Shown here one piece after another: positions 53,121 to 63,911 of a stretch of 64,000 nt of DNA. The stretch is from Candidatus Pantoea varia (GTDB taxonomy: Bacteria > Pseudomonadota > Gammaproteobacteria > Enterobacterales > Enterobacteriaceae). The notes below the pieces were generated by a model that saw only the letters and a list, made by a program, of their open reading frames with translations, did not search any database and was not told the DNA's origin. The translations under genes and the position numbers were made by a program. Every line of letters starts with the position of its first letter. The stretch's first letter is position 1. The stretch covers positions 411,030-475,029 of the forward strand of contig NZ_FOVG01000004.1 in assembly GCF_900115075.1 (NCBI RefSeq), given 5' to 3'.

Positions 53121-54470
53121 ATGCTGGATAAAATTGTTATTGCTAACCGTGGTGAGATCGCACTGCGCATTCTGCGTGCCTGTAAAGAACTGGGCATCAA
53201 GACTGTCGCGGTACACTCAAGCGCGGATCGTGACCTGAAGCACGTGCTGCTGGCAGACGAAACCGTCTGCATCGGCCCGGCGCAGTCAGTTAAAAGTTAC
53301 CTCAATATCCCGGCGCTGATCTCTGCTGCAGAGATCACCGGCGCGGTGGCGATTCACCCTGGCTACGGCTTCCTCTCTGAGAATGCCGATTTTGCTGAGC
53401 AGGTTGAACGCTCCGGCTTTATCTTCATCGGCCCGAAAGCAGACACCATTCGCCTGATGGGCGACAAGGTTTCAGCAATCAATGCGATGAAGAAAGCAGG
53501 CGTCCCGACCGTACCGGGTTCTGACGGTTCGCTGACCGATGATATGGAAAAAAACCGTGCCTTTGCTAAGCGCATCGGTTATCCGGTCATCATCAAAGCC
53601 TCTGGCGGCGGCGGCGGTCGTGGTATGCGCGTGGTGCGCGGCGACAAAGATCTGGAAGAATCCATCAACATGACGAAAGCGGAAGCCAAAGCGGCTTTCA
53701 ACAACGACATGGTTTACATGGAGAAGTATCTGGAGAATCCGCGCCACATCGAGATTCAGGTACTGGCTGACGGTCAGGGCAACGCGATCTATCTGGGCGA
53801 ACGTGACTGCTCCATGCAGCGTCGTCACCAGAAAGTTGTCGAAGAGGCGCCAGGTCCAGGCATCACCGAAGAGCAGCGTCGCTTTATCGGCAATCGCTGT
53901 TCTCAGGCCTGTATTGAAATTGGCTATCGCGGCGCAGGCACCTTTGAGTTCCTGTATGAAAACGGTGAGTTCTACTTCATTGAGATGAACACCCGTATTC
54001 AGGTAGAACACCCAGTGACCGAGATGATCACCGGTGTCGACCTGATCAAAGAGCAGCTGCGCATTGCTGCGGGCCAGCCTCTGTCGATCAAACAGGAAGA
54101 TGTGATCATTCGCGGACATGCGGTCGAGTGCCGTATCAATGCCGAAGATTCGGTGACCTTCCTGCCAAGCCCGGGTAAAATCACCCGCTTCCACGCGCCA
54201 GGCGGTTTTGGCGTGCGCTGGGAGTCGCACATTTATTCAGGCTACACCGTGCCGCCTTATTACGATTCCATGATCGGTAAACTGATCACCTATGGCGAAT
54301 CGCGTGACGTGGCTATCGCCCGCATGAAAAATGCGCTGGCGGAACTGATCATCGACGGTATCAAAACCAACGTTGAACTGCAGATGAAAATCATGTCCGA
54401 CGAAAACTTCCAGCATGGTGGAACTAATATCCACTATCTGGAGAAAAAACTCGGCTTGCACGAGAAGTAA
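53121..54470 (+). CDS. accC: Acetyl-CoA carboxylase biotin carboxylase
   Basis: ATP-dependent carboxylation of biotin on AccB. The 449 aa ATP-grasp enzyme has [19 protein letters not shown], the glycine-rich loop [14 protein letters not shown] near residue 160 and [15 protein letters not shown] with the active-site arginine. It is co-transcribed with accB and followed by a terminator. Confidence 0.98.
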   Translation: MLDKIVIANRGEIALRILRACKELGIKTVAVHSSADRDLKHVLLADETVCIGPAQSVKSYLNIPALISAAEITGAVAIHPGYGFLSENADFAEQVERSGFIFIGPKADTIRLMGDKVSAINAMKKAGVPTVPGSDGSLTDDMEKNRAFAKRIGYPVIIKASGGGGGRGMRVVRGDKDLEESINMTKAEAKAAFNNDMVYMEKYLENPRHIEIQVLADGQGNAIYLGERDCSMQRRHQKVVEEAPGPGITEEQRRFIGNRCSQACIEIGYRGAGTFEFLYENGEFYFIEMNTRIQVEHPVTEMITGVDLIKEQLRIAAGQPLSIKQEDVIIRGHAVECRINAEDSVTFLPSPGKITRFHAPGGFGVRWESHIYSGYTVPPYYDSMIGKLITYGESRDVAIARMKNALAELIIDGIKTNVELQMKIMSDENFQHGGTNIHYLEKKLGLHEK

Positions 54471-54490
54471 TCGCAACGCTGAGTAGTCAG

Positions 54491-54518
54491 AGGCCGGTTA
54501 ATCCGGCCTTTTTCTTTT
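54491..54518 (+). terminator. Terminator of accBC
   Basis: AGGCCGG (54491-54497) pairs with CCGGCCT (54503-54509) over a 5-nt loop, followed by TTTTCTTTT. Confidence 0.88.
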
Positions 54519-54541
54519 GCCGCTGGCGTTAAGGTTGAATC

Positions 54542-54784
54542 ATGGACGCTCGTTTTATACAGGCTCATAAAGAGGCGCGCTGGTCGCTCTATCTCACCCT
54601 GCTCTGGCTCGCTGCCTGGGGACTTTCCGCCTGGCTGGGGGGCAGTGAAATTGGTATCACCGGCCTGCCGCGCTGGTTTGAACTCTCCTGCCTGTTTGCT
54701 CCCCTGTTGTTCATTTTCCTGTGCTGGATGATGGTGCGGGTCATTTTCCGCGATATGCCGCTGGAGGATAAAAGTGAACAGTGA
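54542..54784 (+). CDS. yhdT: DUF997 membrane protein YhdT
   Basis: An 80 aa protein with two membrane helices (LYLTLLWLAAWGLSAWLGG and LSCLFAPLLFIFLCWMMVRV). Genes of this family lie next to sodium/solute symporters and may supply a small accessory subunit. It overlaps panF by 11 bp, so the two are translated together. Confidence 0.9.
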   Translation: MDARFIQAHKEARWSLYLTLLWLAAWGLSAWLGGSEIGITGLPRWFELSCLFAPLLFIFLCWMMVRVIFRDMPLEDKSEQ

Positions 54785-56219
54785 AATTATCCTGCCGTTG
54801 CTGATTTATCTGGTGGTGATTGCCGCACTGTCGGTATTTGCCGTCCGTAAAAGGCGTGAAGGCAGCTTCCTGACTGAATATTTCCTTGGCAGCCGCTCCA
54901 TGGGCGGGTTTGTGCTGGCGATGACGCTCACTACCACCTATATCAGCGCCAGCTCGTTTATCGGTGGCCCCGGTGCCGCCTACAAATATGGGCTGGGATG
55001 GGTGTTGCTGGCGATGGTGCAGGTGCCCGCCGTCTGGCTCTCGCTGGGTGTGCTGGGGAAAAAGTTTGCCATTCTGGCGCGTAAGCATAATGCGGTGACG
55101 CTGAATGACATGCTCTATGCCCGTTATCAGAGCCCGCTGCTGATCTGGCTGGCGAGTCTGAGTCTGCTGATTGCCTTTATCGGTGCCATGACGGTGCAGT
55201 TTATTGGCGGTGCGCGGCTGCTCGAAACTGCCGCGGGTATTCCCTATGACACCGGTCTGCTGATTTTTGGCGGCACTATCGCGCTCTACACCGCATTCGG
55301 TGGATTCCGTGCCAGCGTGCTCAATGACGCGATGCAGGGCATCGTGATGCTGATTGGCACCTTTCTGCTGCTGTTCGCGGTGATTCATCAGGCTGGCGGC
55401 CTGAGCACGGCCGTGCAGAAACTGCATGACATTGACCCTGCCTTGCTGTCACCTCAGGGGCCGGGCGAAATTATTACGCCGACCTTCCTGAGTTCGTTTG
55501 TCGTGCTGGTCTGCTTTGGAGTCATTGGCTTGCCACATACTGCGGTGCGCTGCATCTCCTATAAAGACAGCAAAGCCGTTCATCGGGCCATCATTCTGGG
55601 CACCATCGTGGTGGTGTTTCTGATGCTGGGCATGCATCTGGCCGGAGCGCTGGGCCGGGCGATACTCCCGAATCTGACCGTGCCGGATAGCGTTATTCCG
55701 ACCCTGATGATTACTGTTCTGCCACCGTTAGCCGCCGGACTCTTTCTGGCAGCCCCGATGGCCGCGATTATGTCGACCATCAATGCCCAGCTGTTACAGG
55801 CTTCGGCTACGCTAATCAAAGATCTCTATCTGCGAGTTGCCCCGCAACAGCTGGAAAATGAGACGCGACTGCGGCTGTTATCTGGCACCATTACCTTCGC
55901 ACTGGGTATCCTGCTGCTGATTGCGGCATGGAATCCGCCCGATATGATTATCTGGCTCAACCTGCTGGCATTTGGCGGCCTTGAGGCGGTTTTCCTCTGG
56001 CCGCTGGTACTGGGTCTCTACTGGGAGCGCGCCAATGCCGCAGGGGCCATCACCGGCATGGTGGTGGGTGGTGGCTGCTACGCTTTTATGGCGAGCCTTA
56101 ACCTGCAGATTCTGGGTTTTCACCCCATCGTGCCCTCACTGCTTTTGAGCCTGCTGGCATTTTTAGCAGGCAACCTGTTTGGACGCGCGCCGCAAGCGGT
56201 CGATGCGTCGCAACACTGA
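54774..56219 (+). CDS. panF: Sodium/pantothenate symporter
   Basis: Solute:sodium symporter that takes up pantothenate, the coenzyme A precursor. The 481 aa protein has about thirteen membrane helices and family blocks such as [20 protein letters not shown] and [20 protein letters not shown]. It starts at GTG 54774 inside the end of yhdT. prmA follows after 16 bases. Confidence 0.96.
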   Translation: MNSEIILPLLIYLVVIAALSVFAVRKRREGSFLTEYFLGSRSMGGFVLAMTLTTTYISASSFIGGPGAAYKYGLGWVLLAMVQVPAVWLSLGVLGKKFAILARKHNAVTLNDMLYARYQSPLLIWLASLSLLIAFIGAMTVQFIGGARLLETAAGIPYDTGLLIFGGTIALYTAFGGFRASVLNDAMQGIVMLIGTFLLLFAVIHQAGGLSTAVQKLHDIDPALLSPQGPGEIITPTFLSSFVVLVCFGVIGLPHTAVRCISYKDSKAVHRAIILGTIVVVFLMLGMHLAGALGRAILPNLTVPDSVIPTLMITVLPPLAAGLFLAAPMAAIMSTINAQLLQASATLIKDLYLRVAPQQLENETRLRLLSGTITFALGILLLIAAWNPPDMIIWLNLLAFGGLEAVFLWPLVLGLYWERANAAGAITGMVVGGGCYAFMASLNLQILGFHPIVPSLLLSLLAFLAGNLFGRAPQAVDASQH

Positions 56220-56235
56220 CGGAAAGAGAGACGTT

Positions 56236-57117
56236 ATGCCGTGGATTCAAATCAAAATTAACAGCTCCGGTGCACATGCGGAGACGCTGAGCGATGCGCT
56301 GATGGACATCGGTGCGGTTTCAGTGACCTTTCAGGATACCAACGACACGCCGGTATATGAGCCGCTGCCTGGTGAAACTCGCCTGTGGGGCGATACCGAT
56401 GTCATCGGCCTGTTCGATGCAGAAACTGACATGGCCGTCATTACCGCCGAACTGGAGCAACATCCGCTGCTGGGCGTCGGTTTTCGTCACCGGATCGAAC
56501 AGATCGAAGATAAAGACTGGGAGCGCGAATGGATGGAAAACTTCCACCCGATGCGCTTCGGTGAGCGTCTCTGGATCTGTCCGAGCTGGCGTGATGTGCC
56601 GGAGCCCGATGCCGTCAACGTGATGCTTGATCCGGGTCTGGCGTTTGGAACTGGCACCCATCCCACCACCTCACTCTGCCTCACCTGGCTCGACGGGCTG
56701 GATCTGGAAGGCAAAACGGTGATCGATTTCGGCTGTGGCTCTGGGATCCTGGCGATCGCCGCGCTTAAACTCGGCGCATCTCAGGCGATCGGCATTGATA
56801 TCGATCCGCAGGCCATTCAGGCCAGCCGGGATAATGCTGAGCGCAATGGTGTCTCCGATCGCCTGTCGCTCTACCTGCCCCACCAGCAACCGGACAATCT
56901 GCAGGCTGATGTGGTGGTCGCTAATATTCTGGCCGGTCCGCTTCGTGAACTGGCCCCTCTCATCAGCGTACTGCCAAAGTCTGGTGGTCACCTGGGCCTC
57001 TCAGGTGTGTTAGAGAGCCAGGCGGAGAGCGTCTGCGAAGCGTATGCCAGCGAGTTCACGCTCGACCCGGTGGCGGTTAAAGAGGAGTGGTGCCGGATTA
57101 CCGGGATTAAATCCTGA
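56236..57117 (+). CDS. prmA: Ribosomal protein L11 methyltransferase
   Basis: Trimethylates amino groups of ribosomal protein L11 with S-adenosylmethionine. The 293 aa product matches E. coli. It has an N-terminal L11-recognition domain, [19 protein letters not shown], the SAM motif [20 protein letters not shown] and [16 protein letters not shown] 56236 has GAGAGACG upstream; the frame is open into panF, but that part is the panF tail in another frame. Confidence 0.96.
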   Translation: MPWIQIKINSSGAHAETLSDALMDIGAVSVTFQDTNDTPVYEPLPGETRLWGDTDVIGLFDAETDMAVITAELEQHPLLGVGFRHRIEQIEDKDWEREWMENFHPMRFGERLWICPSWRDVPEPDAVNVMLDPGLAFGTGTHPTTSLCLTWLDGLDLEGKTVIDFGCGSGILAIAALKLGASQAIGIDIDPQAIQASRDNAERNGVSDRLSLYLPHQQPDNLQADVVVANILAGPLRELAPLISVLPKSGGHLGLSGVLESQAESVCEAYASEFTLDPVAVKEEWCRITGIKS

Positions 57118-57186
57118 ATTTAGCGCCTGTCTGCCCTTCTGATATCGCTCTCGCCGGTACAAAGTGCCTTCTCAGAACATTAAGCC

Positions 57187-57213
57187 AGCCCGTAGCGTAA
57201 GCTGCGGGCTTTC
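57187..57213 (+). terminator. Terminator of yhdT-panF-prmA
   Basis: AGCCCGTAGC (57187-57196) pairs with GCTGCGGGCT (57201-57210), with one wobble and a GTAA loop, followed by only TTCC. Confidence 0.6.
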
Positions 57214-57401
57214 CTGATATGAAATGGATGCTTGTATCGTTAATCACGGCATGTGACGTTTTTTATCTGGCTAATCGACGTACTTTTCTGGAAAAACTTT
57301 TGTTCACAATTTCAGCATAAATTACTAATTCATTGATATATAACATTAATAATCAAGAGCCACAATCATCACCCGGATTTCATTGATCTTTCTTGCTGAT
57401 T

Positions 57402-57452
57402 GTTCAAAGTTTGGCCTTTCATCTTCCAGCAAAAATGCGTAATATACGCCGC
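57402..57452 (+). promoter_or_regulatory. dusB-fis promoter with Fis site and GC discriminator
   Basis: TTTCAT (57417-57422), a 17-bp spacer, TAATAT (57440-57445) and the discriminator ACGCCGCC match the known E. coli fis promoter closely, including ATGCGTAATATACGCCGCC. GTTCAAAGTTTGGCC (57402-57416) fits the Fis consensus with two mismatches and abuts the -35, as expected for autorepression. The rest of the 366-bp prmA-dusB spacer is AT-rich with no gene; it likely holds further Fis sites and an UP element. Confidence 0.82.
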
Positions 57453-57483
57453 CTTGCAGACACAGTATGGCTATTCTGACTTC

Positions 57484-58449
57484 ATGCGTATTGGAAACCT
57501 CCAGCTGAGAAATCGACTGATTGCAGCACCGATGGCCGGTATTACCGACAGGCCGTTCAGGGCGCTGTGTCACGAAATGGGTGCAGGCATGGCAGTTTCT
57601 GAGATGTTGTCTTCTAACCCGGAAGTCTGGGCTAGCGACAAATCCCGATTACGCATGGTTCACAGTGATGAGCCAGGCATTCGCGCCGTGCAAATTGCCG
57701 GTTGCGATCCCAGTGAAATGGCGCAAGCTGCACGCATTAATGTTGAGGCTGGTGCACAGGTCATCGACATTAATATGGGATGCCCTGCCAAGAAGGTTAA
57801 CCGCAAGATGGCGGGTTCAGCCTTGCTGCAATATCCCACCGTGGTGGAGTCAATTCTCTCCGCAGTGGTTAATGCAGTGAATGTGCCGGTTACGCTGAAA
57901 ATTCGTACTGGCTGGGATCCTGAAAACAGGAACTGTGTCGCGATTGCCCAATTGGCTGAACGCTGCGGTATACAGGCTCTGACGATACATGGTCGCACTC
58001 GTGCCTGCCTGTTCAACGGAGAAGCTGAATATGACAGCATTCGGACAGTTAAGCAGAGTGTCTCCATTCCGATTATCGCGAATGGAGACATAACTGACCC
58101 GCATAAAGCCAGAGCGGTGCTCGACTATACAGGGGCCGATGCTCTGATGATAGGACGCGCTGCTCAGGGAAGACCGTGGATCTTCCGGGAAATCCAGCAT
58201 TATCTGGACACTGGGGAGTTGCTTGCCCCGCTGCCGATGGCAGAGGTCAAGCGCTTGCTTGTTTCGCATATACGTGAGCTGCACGACTTTTACGGTTCAG
58301 GCAAGGGATACCGTATAGCGCGAAAGCACGTCTCCTGGTACCTGCAGGAGCACGCCCCGAATGACCAGTTTCGGCGCACATTCAACGCCATTGAGGATGC
58401 CAGCGAACAGCTGGAGGCGTTGGAGGCATACTTCGAAAATCTTGCGTAA
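57484..58449 (+). CDS. dusB: tRNA-dihydrouridine synthase B
   Basis: FMN enzyme that reduces uridines in the D loop of tRNAs. The 321 aa product equals the E. coli length. It shows [19 protein letters not shown], the catalytic Cys100 in [18 protein letters not shown], and [18 protein letters not shown] 57484 is used; 28 open codons upstream overlap the fis promoter and are not coding. It is the first gene of the dusB-fis operon. Confidence 0.97.
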   Translation: MRIGNLQLRNRLIAAPMAGITDRPFRALCHEMGAGMAVSEMLSSNPEVWASDKSRLRMVHSDEPGIRAVQIAGCDPSEMAQAARINVEAGAQVIDINMGCPAKKVNRKMAGSALLQYPTVVESILSAVVNAVNVPVTLKIRTGWDPENRNCVAIAQLAERCGIQALTIHGRTRACLFNGEAEYDSIRTVKQSVSIPIIANGDITDPHKARAVLDYTGADALMIGRAAQGRPWIFREIQHYLDTGELLAPLPMAEVKRLLVSHIRELHDFYGSGKGYRIARKHVSWYLQEHAPNDQFRRTFNAIEDASEQLEALEAYFENLA

Positions 58450-58472
58450 CGAAATAAAGAGCTGAAAGAACT

Positions 58473-58769
58473 ATGTTCGAACAACGCGTAAATTCTGACG
58501 TACTGACCGTTTCAACCGTTAACTCACAGGATCAGGTAACTCAAAAACCTTTACGTGATTCGGTTAAACAGGCACTGAAGAACTATTTTGCTCAACTGAA
58601 TGGTCAGGATGTGAGCGACCTGTATGAGCTGGTTTTGGCTGAAGTCGAGCAGCCTCTGTTGGACATGGTGATGCAGTATACCCGTGGCAATCAGACCCGT
58701 GCTGCCCTGATGATGGGTATCAACCGCGGTACGCTGCGTAAGAAATTGAAAAAATACGGCATGAACTGA
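58473..58769 (+). CDS. fis: Nucleoid protein Fis
   Basis: Small DNA-bending protein abundant in early exponential growth; activates rRNA promoters and shapes the nucleoid. The 98 aa sequence matches E. coli Fis almost throughout, with the activation beta arms near residues 15-26 and the helix-turn-helix at 74-95 ([19 protein letters not shown]). It lies 23 bp after dusB and ends in a strong terminator. Confidence 0.98.
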   Translation: MFEQRVNSDVLTVSTVNSQDQVTQKPLRDSVKQALKNYFAQLNGQDVSDLYELVLAEVEQPLLDMVMQYTRGNQTRAALMMGINRGTLRKKLKKYGMN

Positions 58770-58791
58770 TTTTTAGTTCTGTCTGTAAATC

Positions 58792-58820
58792 ACGCCAGCC
58801 TTCGGGCTGGCGTTTTTATT
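58792..58820 (+). terminator. Terminator of dusB-fis
   Basis: A perfect 9-bp stem, ACGCCAGCC with GGCTGGCGT, capped by a TTCG tetraloop and followed by TTTTATTT. Confidence 0.92.
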
Positions 58821-59085
58821 TGTGCAACGTCGCACAAAGTAACGGCAAAAATAGTGAAACAGTTGCCTTCTATATGGTAACTATAGTTGCAATCGCTGAC
58901 GTAATATTTCGCCCTCTCGCTTCAGTTCTATTAGATTTGACTTAGTGCTTACCCTCTCTCTCGCCTCGCTGCACATCCCATGACTGCTGGGTATGTGACT
59001 TTCTGCGCATTAAATAGTAACGCACTCTCTTCATACATTCCTGCCTGAGCGAGCGCTCACACTGCTTCTATATAGTGAAACTATT

Positions 59086-59222
59086 TGCACTAAATGTGAT
59101 CGGGTCGACTCGCTTTGCTTCCTTTTGGTGCGCCATATTAGCGGAACTTTCTAAGTGCTTCCGATTATTAACCGTTCTTTCATACGAATTCAGGATTCTC
59201 CAAACCTGGCATCAGCTTTGCA
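59086..59222 (+). promoter_or_regulatory. Sigma-54 promoter with NtrC-like sites upstream of aapJQMP
   Basis: TGGCATCAGCTTTGCA (59207-59222) fits the sigma-54 -24/-12 consensus with the invariant GG-N10-GC spacing. With a start near 59233, two NtrC-like sequences lie at about -140 (TGCACTAAATGTGAT, 59086-59100) and -103 (TTTTGGTGCGCCATA, 59123-59137), spacing similar to the glnA enhancers. The rest of the 490-bp fis-aapJ spacer shows no gene. Nitrogen control of this operon is also known in E. coli (yhdWXYZ). Confidence 0.75.
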
Positions 59223-59313
59223 GAGTCGTGGATGGCTGACCGCCACAGACAGGAAAAAACGCACATTAAAGTGCGCAAACATAACAACATGATCCCGCCA
59301 CACAGGATGCTTT

Positions 59314-60339
59314 ATGAAAAAGATGATGCTCTCTACGCTGATCGCCGCTACCTCGCTGGTTGGCATTGCTCAGCAAGCACACGCAGGCACCACACTGGAT
59401 GCGATAAAGAAAAAAGGGTTTGTTCAATGTGGTATCAGTGATGGCCTGCCGGGCTTCTCCTATGCAGATGCTGGCGGCAAGTTTACCGGTATCGATGTGG
59501 ATGTGTGTCGTGCGGCAGCTGCGGCTGTGTTTGGCGATGCGACCAAAGTGAAATATACCCCGCTGACCGCGAAAGAGCGTTTTACCGCACTGCAGTCAGG
59601 CGAAGTGGATGTGCTTTCACGTAATACCACCTGGACCTCATCACGCGATGGCGGCATGGGCTTCCTGTTTGCGGGCGTGAATTATTACGACGGTATCGGC
59701 TTCCTGACTCACCAGAAAGCCGGTCTGAAAAGTGCGAAAGAACTGGATGGTGCCACCGTCTGTATCCAGGCAGGTACTGATACCGAGCTGAACGTGGCGG
59801 ACTTCTTCAAAGCCAACAAAATGCAATATACGCCGGTGACCTTCGACCGTTCTGATGAATCCGCTAAGGCGCTGGATAGCGGCCGCTGCGATACGCTGGC
59901 ATCTGACCAGTCTCAGCTCTACGCATTGCGCATTAAGCTCGGCAAACCTGACGAGTTTATCGTCCTGCCAGAAGTGATCTCCAAAGAGCCTCTGGGGCCG
60001 CTGGTACGTCGTGGTGATGACGACTGGTTCACCATCGTCAAATGGTCGCTCTACGCCATGCTGAATGCGGAAGAGATGGGTATCAACTCGAAGAACGTTG
60101 ACCAGATGACAGCCAAGCCAACCAATCCAGACATGGCACACTTCCTGGGCGCCGAAGGTGATTTTGGTAAAGATCTGAAGCTGGATAACAAGTGGGCCTA
60201 CAACATCGTCAAGCAGGTAGGTAACTATCAGGAAAGCTTTGACCGTAACGTCGGTAAAGACAGCGCACTGAAGATCGCACGTGGTCAGAATGCGTTGTGG
60301 AACCAGGGCGGCATTCAGTACGCACCACCGGTACGTTAA
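59314..60339 (+). CDS. aapJ: Amino-acid ABC transporter periplasmic binding protein
   Basis: Solute-binding protein of the general L-amino-acid (AapJQMP, E. coli YhdW) transporter. The 341 aa precursor has a signal peptide (MKKMMLSTLIAATSLVGIAQ, then QAHA) and the type 3 binding-protein fold, with family blocks CGISDGLPGFSYADAGGKF, GIDVDVCRAAAAAVFGD and ERFTALQSGEVDVLSRNTTW. AGGATG precedes the ATG. It is the first gene of the operon. Confidence 0.95.
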   Translation: MKKMMLSTLIAATSLVGIAQQAHAGTTLDAIKKKGFVQCGISDGLPGFSYADAGGKFTGIDVDVCRAAAAAVFGDATKVKYTPLTAKERFTALQSGEVDVLSRNTTWTSSRDGGMGFLFAGVNYYDGIGFLTHQKAGLKSAKELDGATVCIQAGTDTELNVADFFKANKMQYTPVTFDRSDESAKALDSGRCDTLASDQSQLYALRIKLGKPDEFIVLPEVISKEPLGPLVRRGDDDWFTIVKWSLYAMLNAEEMGINSKNVDQMTAKPTNPDMAHFLGAEGDFGKDLKLDNKWAYNIVKQVGNYQESFDRNVGKDSALKIARGQNALWNQGGIQYAPPVR

Positions 60340-60406
60340 CAGACCTCACCAATCGGGCACCGTATTCTGCGGTGCCCTACCCCAGCTTTCGTATTGAGGT
60401 TTCAAC

Positions 60407-61585
60407 ATGTCACAACGCCCAACCGTGAAAAGGGATTTTTCATTTGGTAATCCCACGGTTCGCGCCTGGATTTATCAGCTCATAGCCGTCGTCGCTGTGC
60501 TTGGTGTGGTGGGTTATCTGGTGCATAACACCATTATCAACCTTGCCAATCGCGGTATTACATCGGGGTTTGGATTTCTGGAACGCACTGCCGGTTTTGG
60601 CATCGTTCAGCATCTTATTGAGTACACAGAGGGAGATACCTACGCGCGCGTGTTTCTGGTCGGATTAACCAACACGCTGCTGGTCTCTGCACTCTGTATT
60701 GTTTTCGCGTCGATTCTCGGATTCGCGGTCGGCCTTGCCCGCCTTTCTGAAAACTGGCTGCTGCGGAAGCTCTCGAACATCTATATCGAAACCTTCCGTA
60801 ATATTCCGCCACTGCTTCAGATCTTCTTCTGGTACTTCGCGGTATTACGCAATCTGCCGGGACCCCGTCAGGCGCTGAATGCATTCGACCTGGCTTATGT
60901 CAGCAATCGCGGGCTCTATGTTCCGTGGCCGACCTATGCACCAGGCAGCTGGCCGTTTGTTATCGCGCTGCTTCTGGCCGTGGCTGTGAGCTATGGACTG
61001 TACCGCTTTAACCGCCAGCACCAGCTGAAAACCGGTGAGTTACGTCGCACCTGGCCCGCTGCCATTGGGATGCTGATTCTCTTTCCTTTGCTGGCGCATC
61101 TTGGGTTTGGCGCAGCTATGCACTGGGATGTGCCGCAACTGCATGGATTCAATTTCCGTGGCGGCTCGGTGATGATACCGGAGCTGGCAGCACTGACGCT
61201 GGCCCTGTCGATCTATACCTCGTCGTTTATCGCTGAAGTGATCCGTTCCGGGATTCAGTCGGTGCCGCATGGTCAGCACGAAGCCGCACGATCGCTGGGT
61301 CTGCCTAATCCGGTTACGCTGCGCCAGGTCATTATTCCTCAGGCCATGCGCGTCATTATTCCGCCGCTGACCAGCCAGTATCTGAACATCGTGAAGAACT
61401 CCTCACTGGCCGCCGCTATCGGTTATCCCGATATGGTGTCGCTGTTTGCCGGCTCGGTACTGAATCAGACTGGTCAGGCGATCGAGACGATTGCTATTAC
61501 GATGGGCGTTTACCTGATTATCAGCCTGCTGATATCGATGCTTATGAACTTCTACAACCGCAAAATTGCGCTGGTTGAGCGTTAA
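60407..61585 (+). CDS. aapQ: Amino-acid ABC transporter permease AapQ
   Basis: First permease subunit (E. coli YhdX). The 392 aa protein is longer than usual His/Glu-type permeases because it has extra N-terminal and central membrane segments, typical of the AapQ type. The coupling (EAA) loop reads HEAARSLGLPNPVTLRQVI. It lies 67 bp after aapJ. Confidence 0.95.
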   Translation: MSQRPTVKRDFSFGNPTVRAWIYQLIAVVAVLGVVGYLVHNTIINLANRGITSGFGFLERTAGFGIVQHLIEYTEGDTYARVFLVGLTNTLLVSALCIVFASILGFAVGLARLSENWLLRKLSNIYIETFRNIPPLLQIFFWYFAVLRNLPGPRQALNAFDLAYVSNRGLYVPWPTYAPGSWPFVIALLLAVAVSYGLYRFNRQHQLKTGELRRTWPAAIGMLILFPLLAHLGFGAAMHWDVPQLHGFNFRGGSVMIPELAALTLALSIYTSSFIAEVIRSGIQSVPHGQHEAARSLGLPNPVTLRQVIIPQAMRVIIPPLTSQYLNIVKNSSLAAAIGYPDMVSLFAGSVLNQTGQAIETIAITMGVYLIISLLISMLMNFYNRKIALVER

Positions 61586-61600
61586 GAGAACGGGATAACT

Positions 61601-62701
61601 ATGTCTTTGACTACGCATGAAACGCCCCCCGTCCCGACGACTCCTGTCAGTCGCGCCTGGCTTTGGGCTCGTAAAAATCTATTTTCCAGCTGGCTTAACA
61701 CGTTACTGACGCTGTTTTGCATCTGGGTAATCTGGCACGTGATTCCGCCGGCGCTGAACTGGCTGGTCTTTCAGGCAAACTGGATTGGCACCACGCGTGC
61801 CGATTGCACTAAAGAAGGTGCGTGTTGGGTCTTTATCCATGCGCGTTTCGGCCAGTTCATGTATGGGCTTTATCCGCATGAGCTGCGCTGGCGTATTAAC
61901 CTGGCGCTGGTGATTGGCCTGCTGTCGATTGTACCGATGTTTCTCAGGAGCCTGCCGTATCGTGGACGCTACATTGCGGCCTGGGTCGTCATCTATCCGG
62001 TGATTGTCTGGTTCCTGCTGTATGGCGGGTATCTGGGGCTGGAGCGTGTTGAAACACGTCAATGGGGCGGGTTAACGCTGACGCTGATCATTGCGTCGGT
62101 CGGTATTGCCGGTGCGCTGCCGTTAGGTATTTTACTGGCACTTGGTCGTCGCTCACGTATGCCGGTGGTCCGCACCCTGTCGATTATCTTTATCGAGTTC
62201 TGGCGTGGCGTGCCGCTGATTACCGTGCTGTTCATGTCATCCGTGATGCTGCCGCTGTTTATGTCTGAAGGCACTAATATCGACAAACTTGTGCGCGCAC
62301 TGGTGGGCGTGATTCTGTTCCAGTCAGCCTATGTGGCCGAGGTGGTGCGCGGTGGCCTGCAGGCACTGCCGAAAGGTCAATATGAAGCGGCCGAGTCTCT
62401 GGCGCTGGGCTACTGGAAGACGCAGATGCTGGTGATCCTGCCGCAGGCACTGAAGCTCACCATCCCCGGACTGGTTAACACCATCATTGCACTATTCAAA
62501 GATACCAGCCTGGTCATCATCATTGGTCTTTTCGATCTGTTCAGCAGCGTCCAGCAGGCAACGGTCGATCCGACCTGGCTGGGTATGTCGACTGAAGGTT
62601 ATGTCTTCGCTGCACTGGTCTATTGGATCTTCTGTTTTAGCATGTCGCGCTACAGCCAGTATCTGGAAAAGCGCTTTCACACCGGGCGTACATCGCACTG
62701 A
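61601..62701 (+). CDS. aapM: Amino-acid ABC transporter permease AapM
   Basis: Second permease subunit (E. coli YhdY), 366 aa. About eight membrane segments are visible. The EAA loop is [20 protein letters not shown]. It starts 15 bp after aapQ. A two-cysteine extracytoplasmic loop ([19 protein letters not shown]) is seen near residues 67-85. Confidence 0.95.
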   Translation: MSLTTHETPPVPTTPVSRAWLWARKNLFSSWLNTLLTLFCIWVIWHVIPPALNWLVFQANWIGTTRADCTKEGACWVFIHARFGQFMYGLYPHELRWRINLALVIGLLSIVPMFLRSLPYRGRYIAAWVVIYPVIVWFLLYGGYLGLERVETRQWGGLTLTLIIASVGIAGALPLGILLALGRRSRMPVVRTLSIIFIEFWRGVPLITVLFMSSVMLPLFMSEGTNIDKLVRALVGVILFQSAYVAEVVRGGLQALPKGQYEAAESLALGYWKTQMLVILPQALKLTIPGLVNTIIALFKDTSLVIIIGLFDLFSSVQQATVDPTWLGMSTEGYVFAALVYWIFCFSMSRYSQYLEKRFHTGRTSH

Positions 62702-62709
62702 GGTTTTAC

Positions 62710-63471
62710 ATGACTGACTCTATGACACACTCTTCCGACGCGTTGATGATCTCCCTTGAGAACGTGAATAAATGGTATGGGCAGTTCCACGTACTGAAAG
62801 ACATCAACCTGCAGGTTAAACCCCGTGAACGCATCGTGTTGTGCGGACCTTCTGGCTCCGGCAAATCGACGACGATCCGCTGTATCAACCATCTGGAAGA
62901 GCATCAGCAGGGCCGCATTGTTGTTGACGGTATCCACCTCAACGATGACGTTCGTAATATCGAGCGCGTTCGTACAGAAGTCGGCATGGTTTTCCAGCAC
63001 TTCAATCTCTTCCCGCATCTGACCGTATTGCAGAACTGTACGCTGGCACCTTCCTGGGTGAGGAAGATCCCTAAGAAAGAAGCAGATGAGCTGGCTATGC
63101 ACTATCTTGAACGCGTGCGAATTGCCGAGCATGCGCATAAGTTTCCGGGTCAGCTCTCTGGCGGACAGCAGCAACGTGTCGCTATCGCCCGCTCACTCTG
63201 TATGAAGCCCAAAATTATGCTGTTTGATGAGCCAACATCAGCGTTGGATCCTGAGATGGTTAAAGAGGTGCTGGATACAATGATTGGTCTGGCAGAGGAT
63301 GGGATGACCATGTTATGCGTGACCCACGAGATGGGCTTTGCCCGAACGGTGGCTGACAGGGTGATCTTTATGGATCGGGGTGAGATCGTCGAAGTTGCGC
63401 CACCCCAGGAGTTCTTTGCGAACCCTAAATCAGAGCGTACCCGGGCGTTTTTATCGCAGGTTATTCACTGA
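62710..63471 (+). CDS. aapP: Amino-acid ABC transporter ATPase AapP
   Basis: ATP-binding subunit (E. coli YhdZ), 253 aa. It has Walker [20 protein letters not shown] near residue 46, the signature [17 protein letters not shown], Walker [15 protein letters not shown] and the switch histidine in [17 protein letters not shown]. It starts eight bases after aapM. In E. coli the operon is also directly followed by the convergent rRNA operon. Confidence 0.97.
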   Translation: MTDSMTHSSDALMISLENVNKWYGQFHVLKDINLQVKPRERIVLCGPSGSGKSTTIRCINHLEEHQQGRIVVDGIHLNDDVRNIERVRTEVGMVFQHFNLFPHLTVLQNCTLAPSWVRKIPKKEADELAMHYLERVRIAEHAHKFPGQLSGGQQQRVAIARSLCMKPKIMLFDEPTSALDPEMVKEVLDTMIGLAEDGMTMLCVTHEMGFARTVADRVIFMDRGEIVEVAPPQEFFANPKSERTRAFLSQVIH

Positions 63472-63494
63472 TTACCGGCTCAGTTATCTTACTA

Positions 63495-63517
63495 CCCGGC
63501 CTGGCGCCGGGTTTTTT
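63495..63517 (+). terminator. Terminator of aapJQMP
   Basis: CCCGGC (63495-63500) pairs with GCCGGG (63506-63511), followed by six T. Confidence 0.85.
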
Positions 63518-63630
63518 ATGGCCTTAAAACCAGGTTCAGGCAGCTGACTGAGCCGACGTGCGGATAAATGCACAGGAAACCGGGCTGATATGAAGGGTTT
63601 TTATGGTGGATTATCGGGATTGCCATAACG

Positions 63631-63659
63631 AAAAAAGCCCTTCGCATACGCGAAGGGCT
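63631..63659 (-). terminator. rRNA operon terminator
   Basis: A perfect 10-bp stem, AGCCCTTCGC with GCGAAGGGCT, and a 4-nt loop, followed on the minus strand by a run of T. It lies just past the last 5S gene. Confidence 0.92.
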
Positions 63660-63671
63660 CTCTCTTATTTG

Positions 63672-63791
63672 ATGCCTGGCAGTTCCCTACTCTCGCATGG
63701 GGAGACCCCACACTACCATCGGCGCTACGGCGTTTCACTTCTGAGTTCGGCATGGGGTCAGGTGGGACCACCGCGCTACAGCCGCCAGGCA
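63672..63791 (-). rRNA. rrfF: 5S ribosomal RNA
   Basis: A 120-nt 5S rRNA on the minus strand from TGCCTGGCGGCTGTAGCGCG to GGGAACTGCCAGGCAT; both ends pair. It is the last gene of the operon, after tRNA-Thr, as rrfF in E. coli rrnD. Confidence 0.97.
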
Positions 63792-63823
63792 AATTCTTTT
63801 ATTTACCGAACTCGTGTCTTAAC

Positions 63824-63899
63824 TGGTGCTGATACCCAGAGTCGAACTGGGGACCTCACCCTTACCAAGGGTGCGCTCTACCAACTGAGCCATATCAGC
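63824..63899 (-). tRNA. thrV: tRNA-Thr(GGT)
   Basis: A 76-nt cloverleaf starting GCTGATATGGCTCAGTTGG, anticodon GGT in CTTGGTAAG, T loop GTTCGACTC, CCA encoded. It lies between two 5S genes, like thrV in E. coli rrnD. Confidence 0.97.
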
Positions 63900-63911
63900 A
63901 CACTAAATTTG

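Noticed and set aside
63601..63792. Minus-strand ORF of 63 aa at the 5S gene
   Set aside because: It is translated 5S rRNA and terminator sequence.
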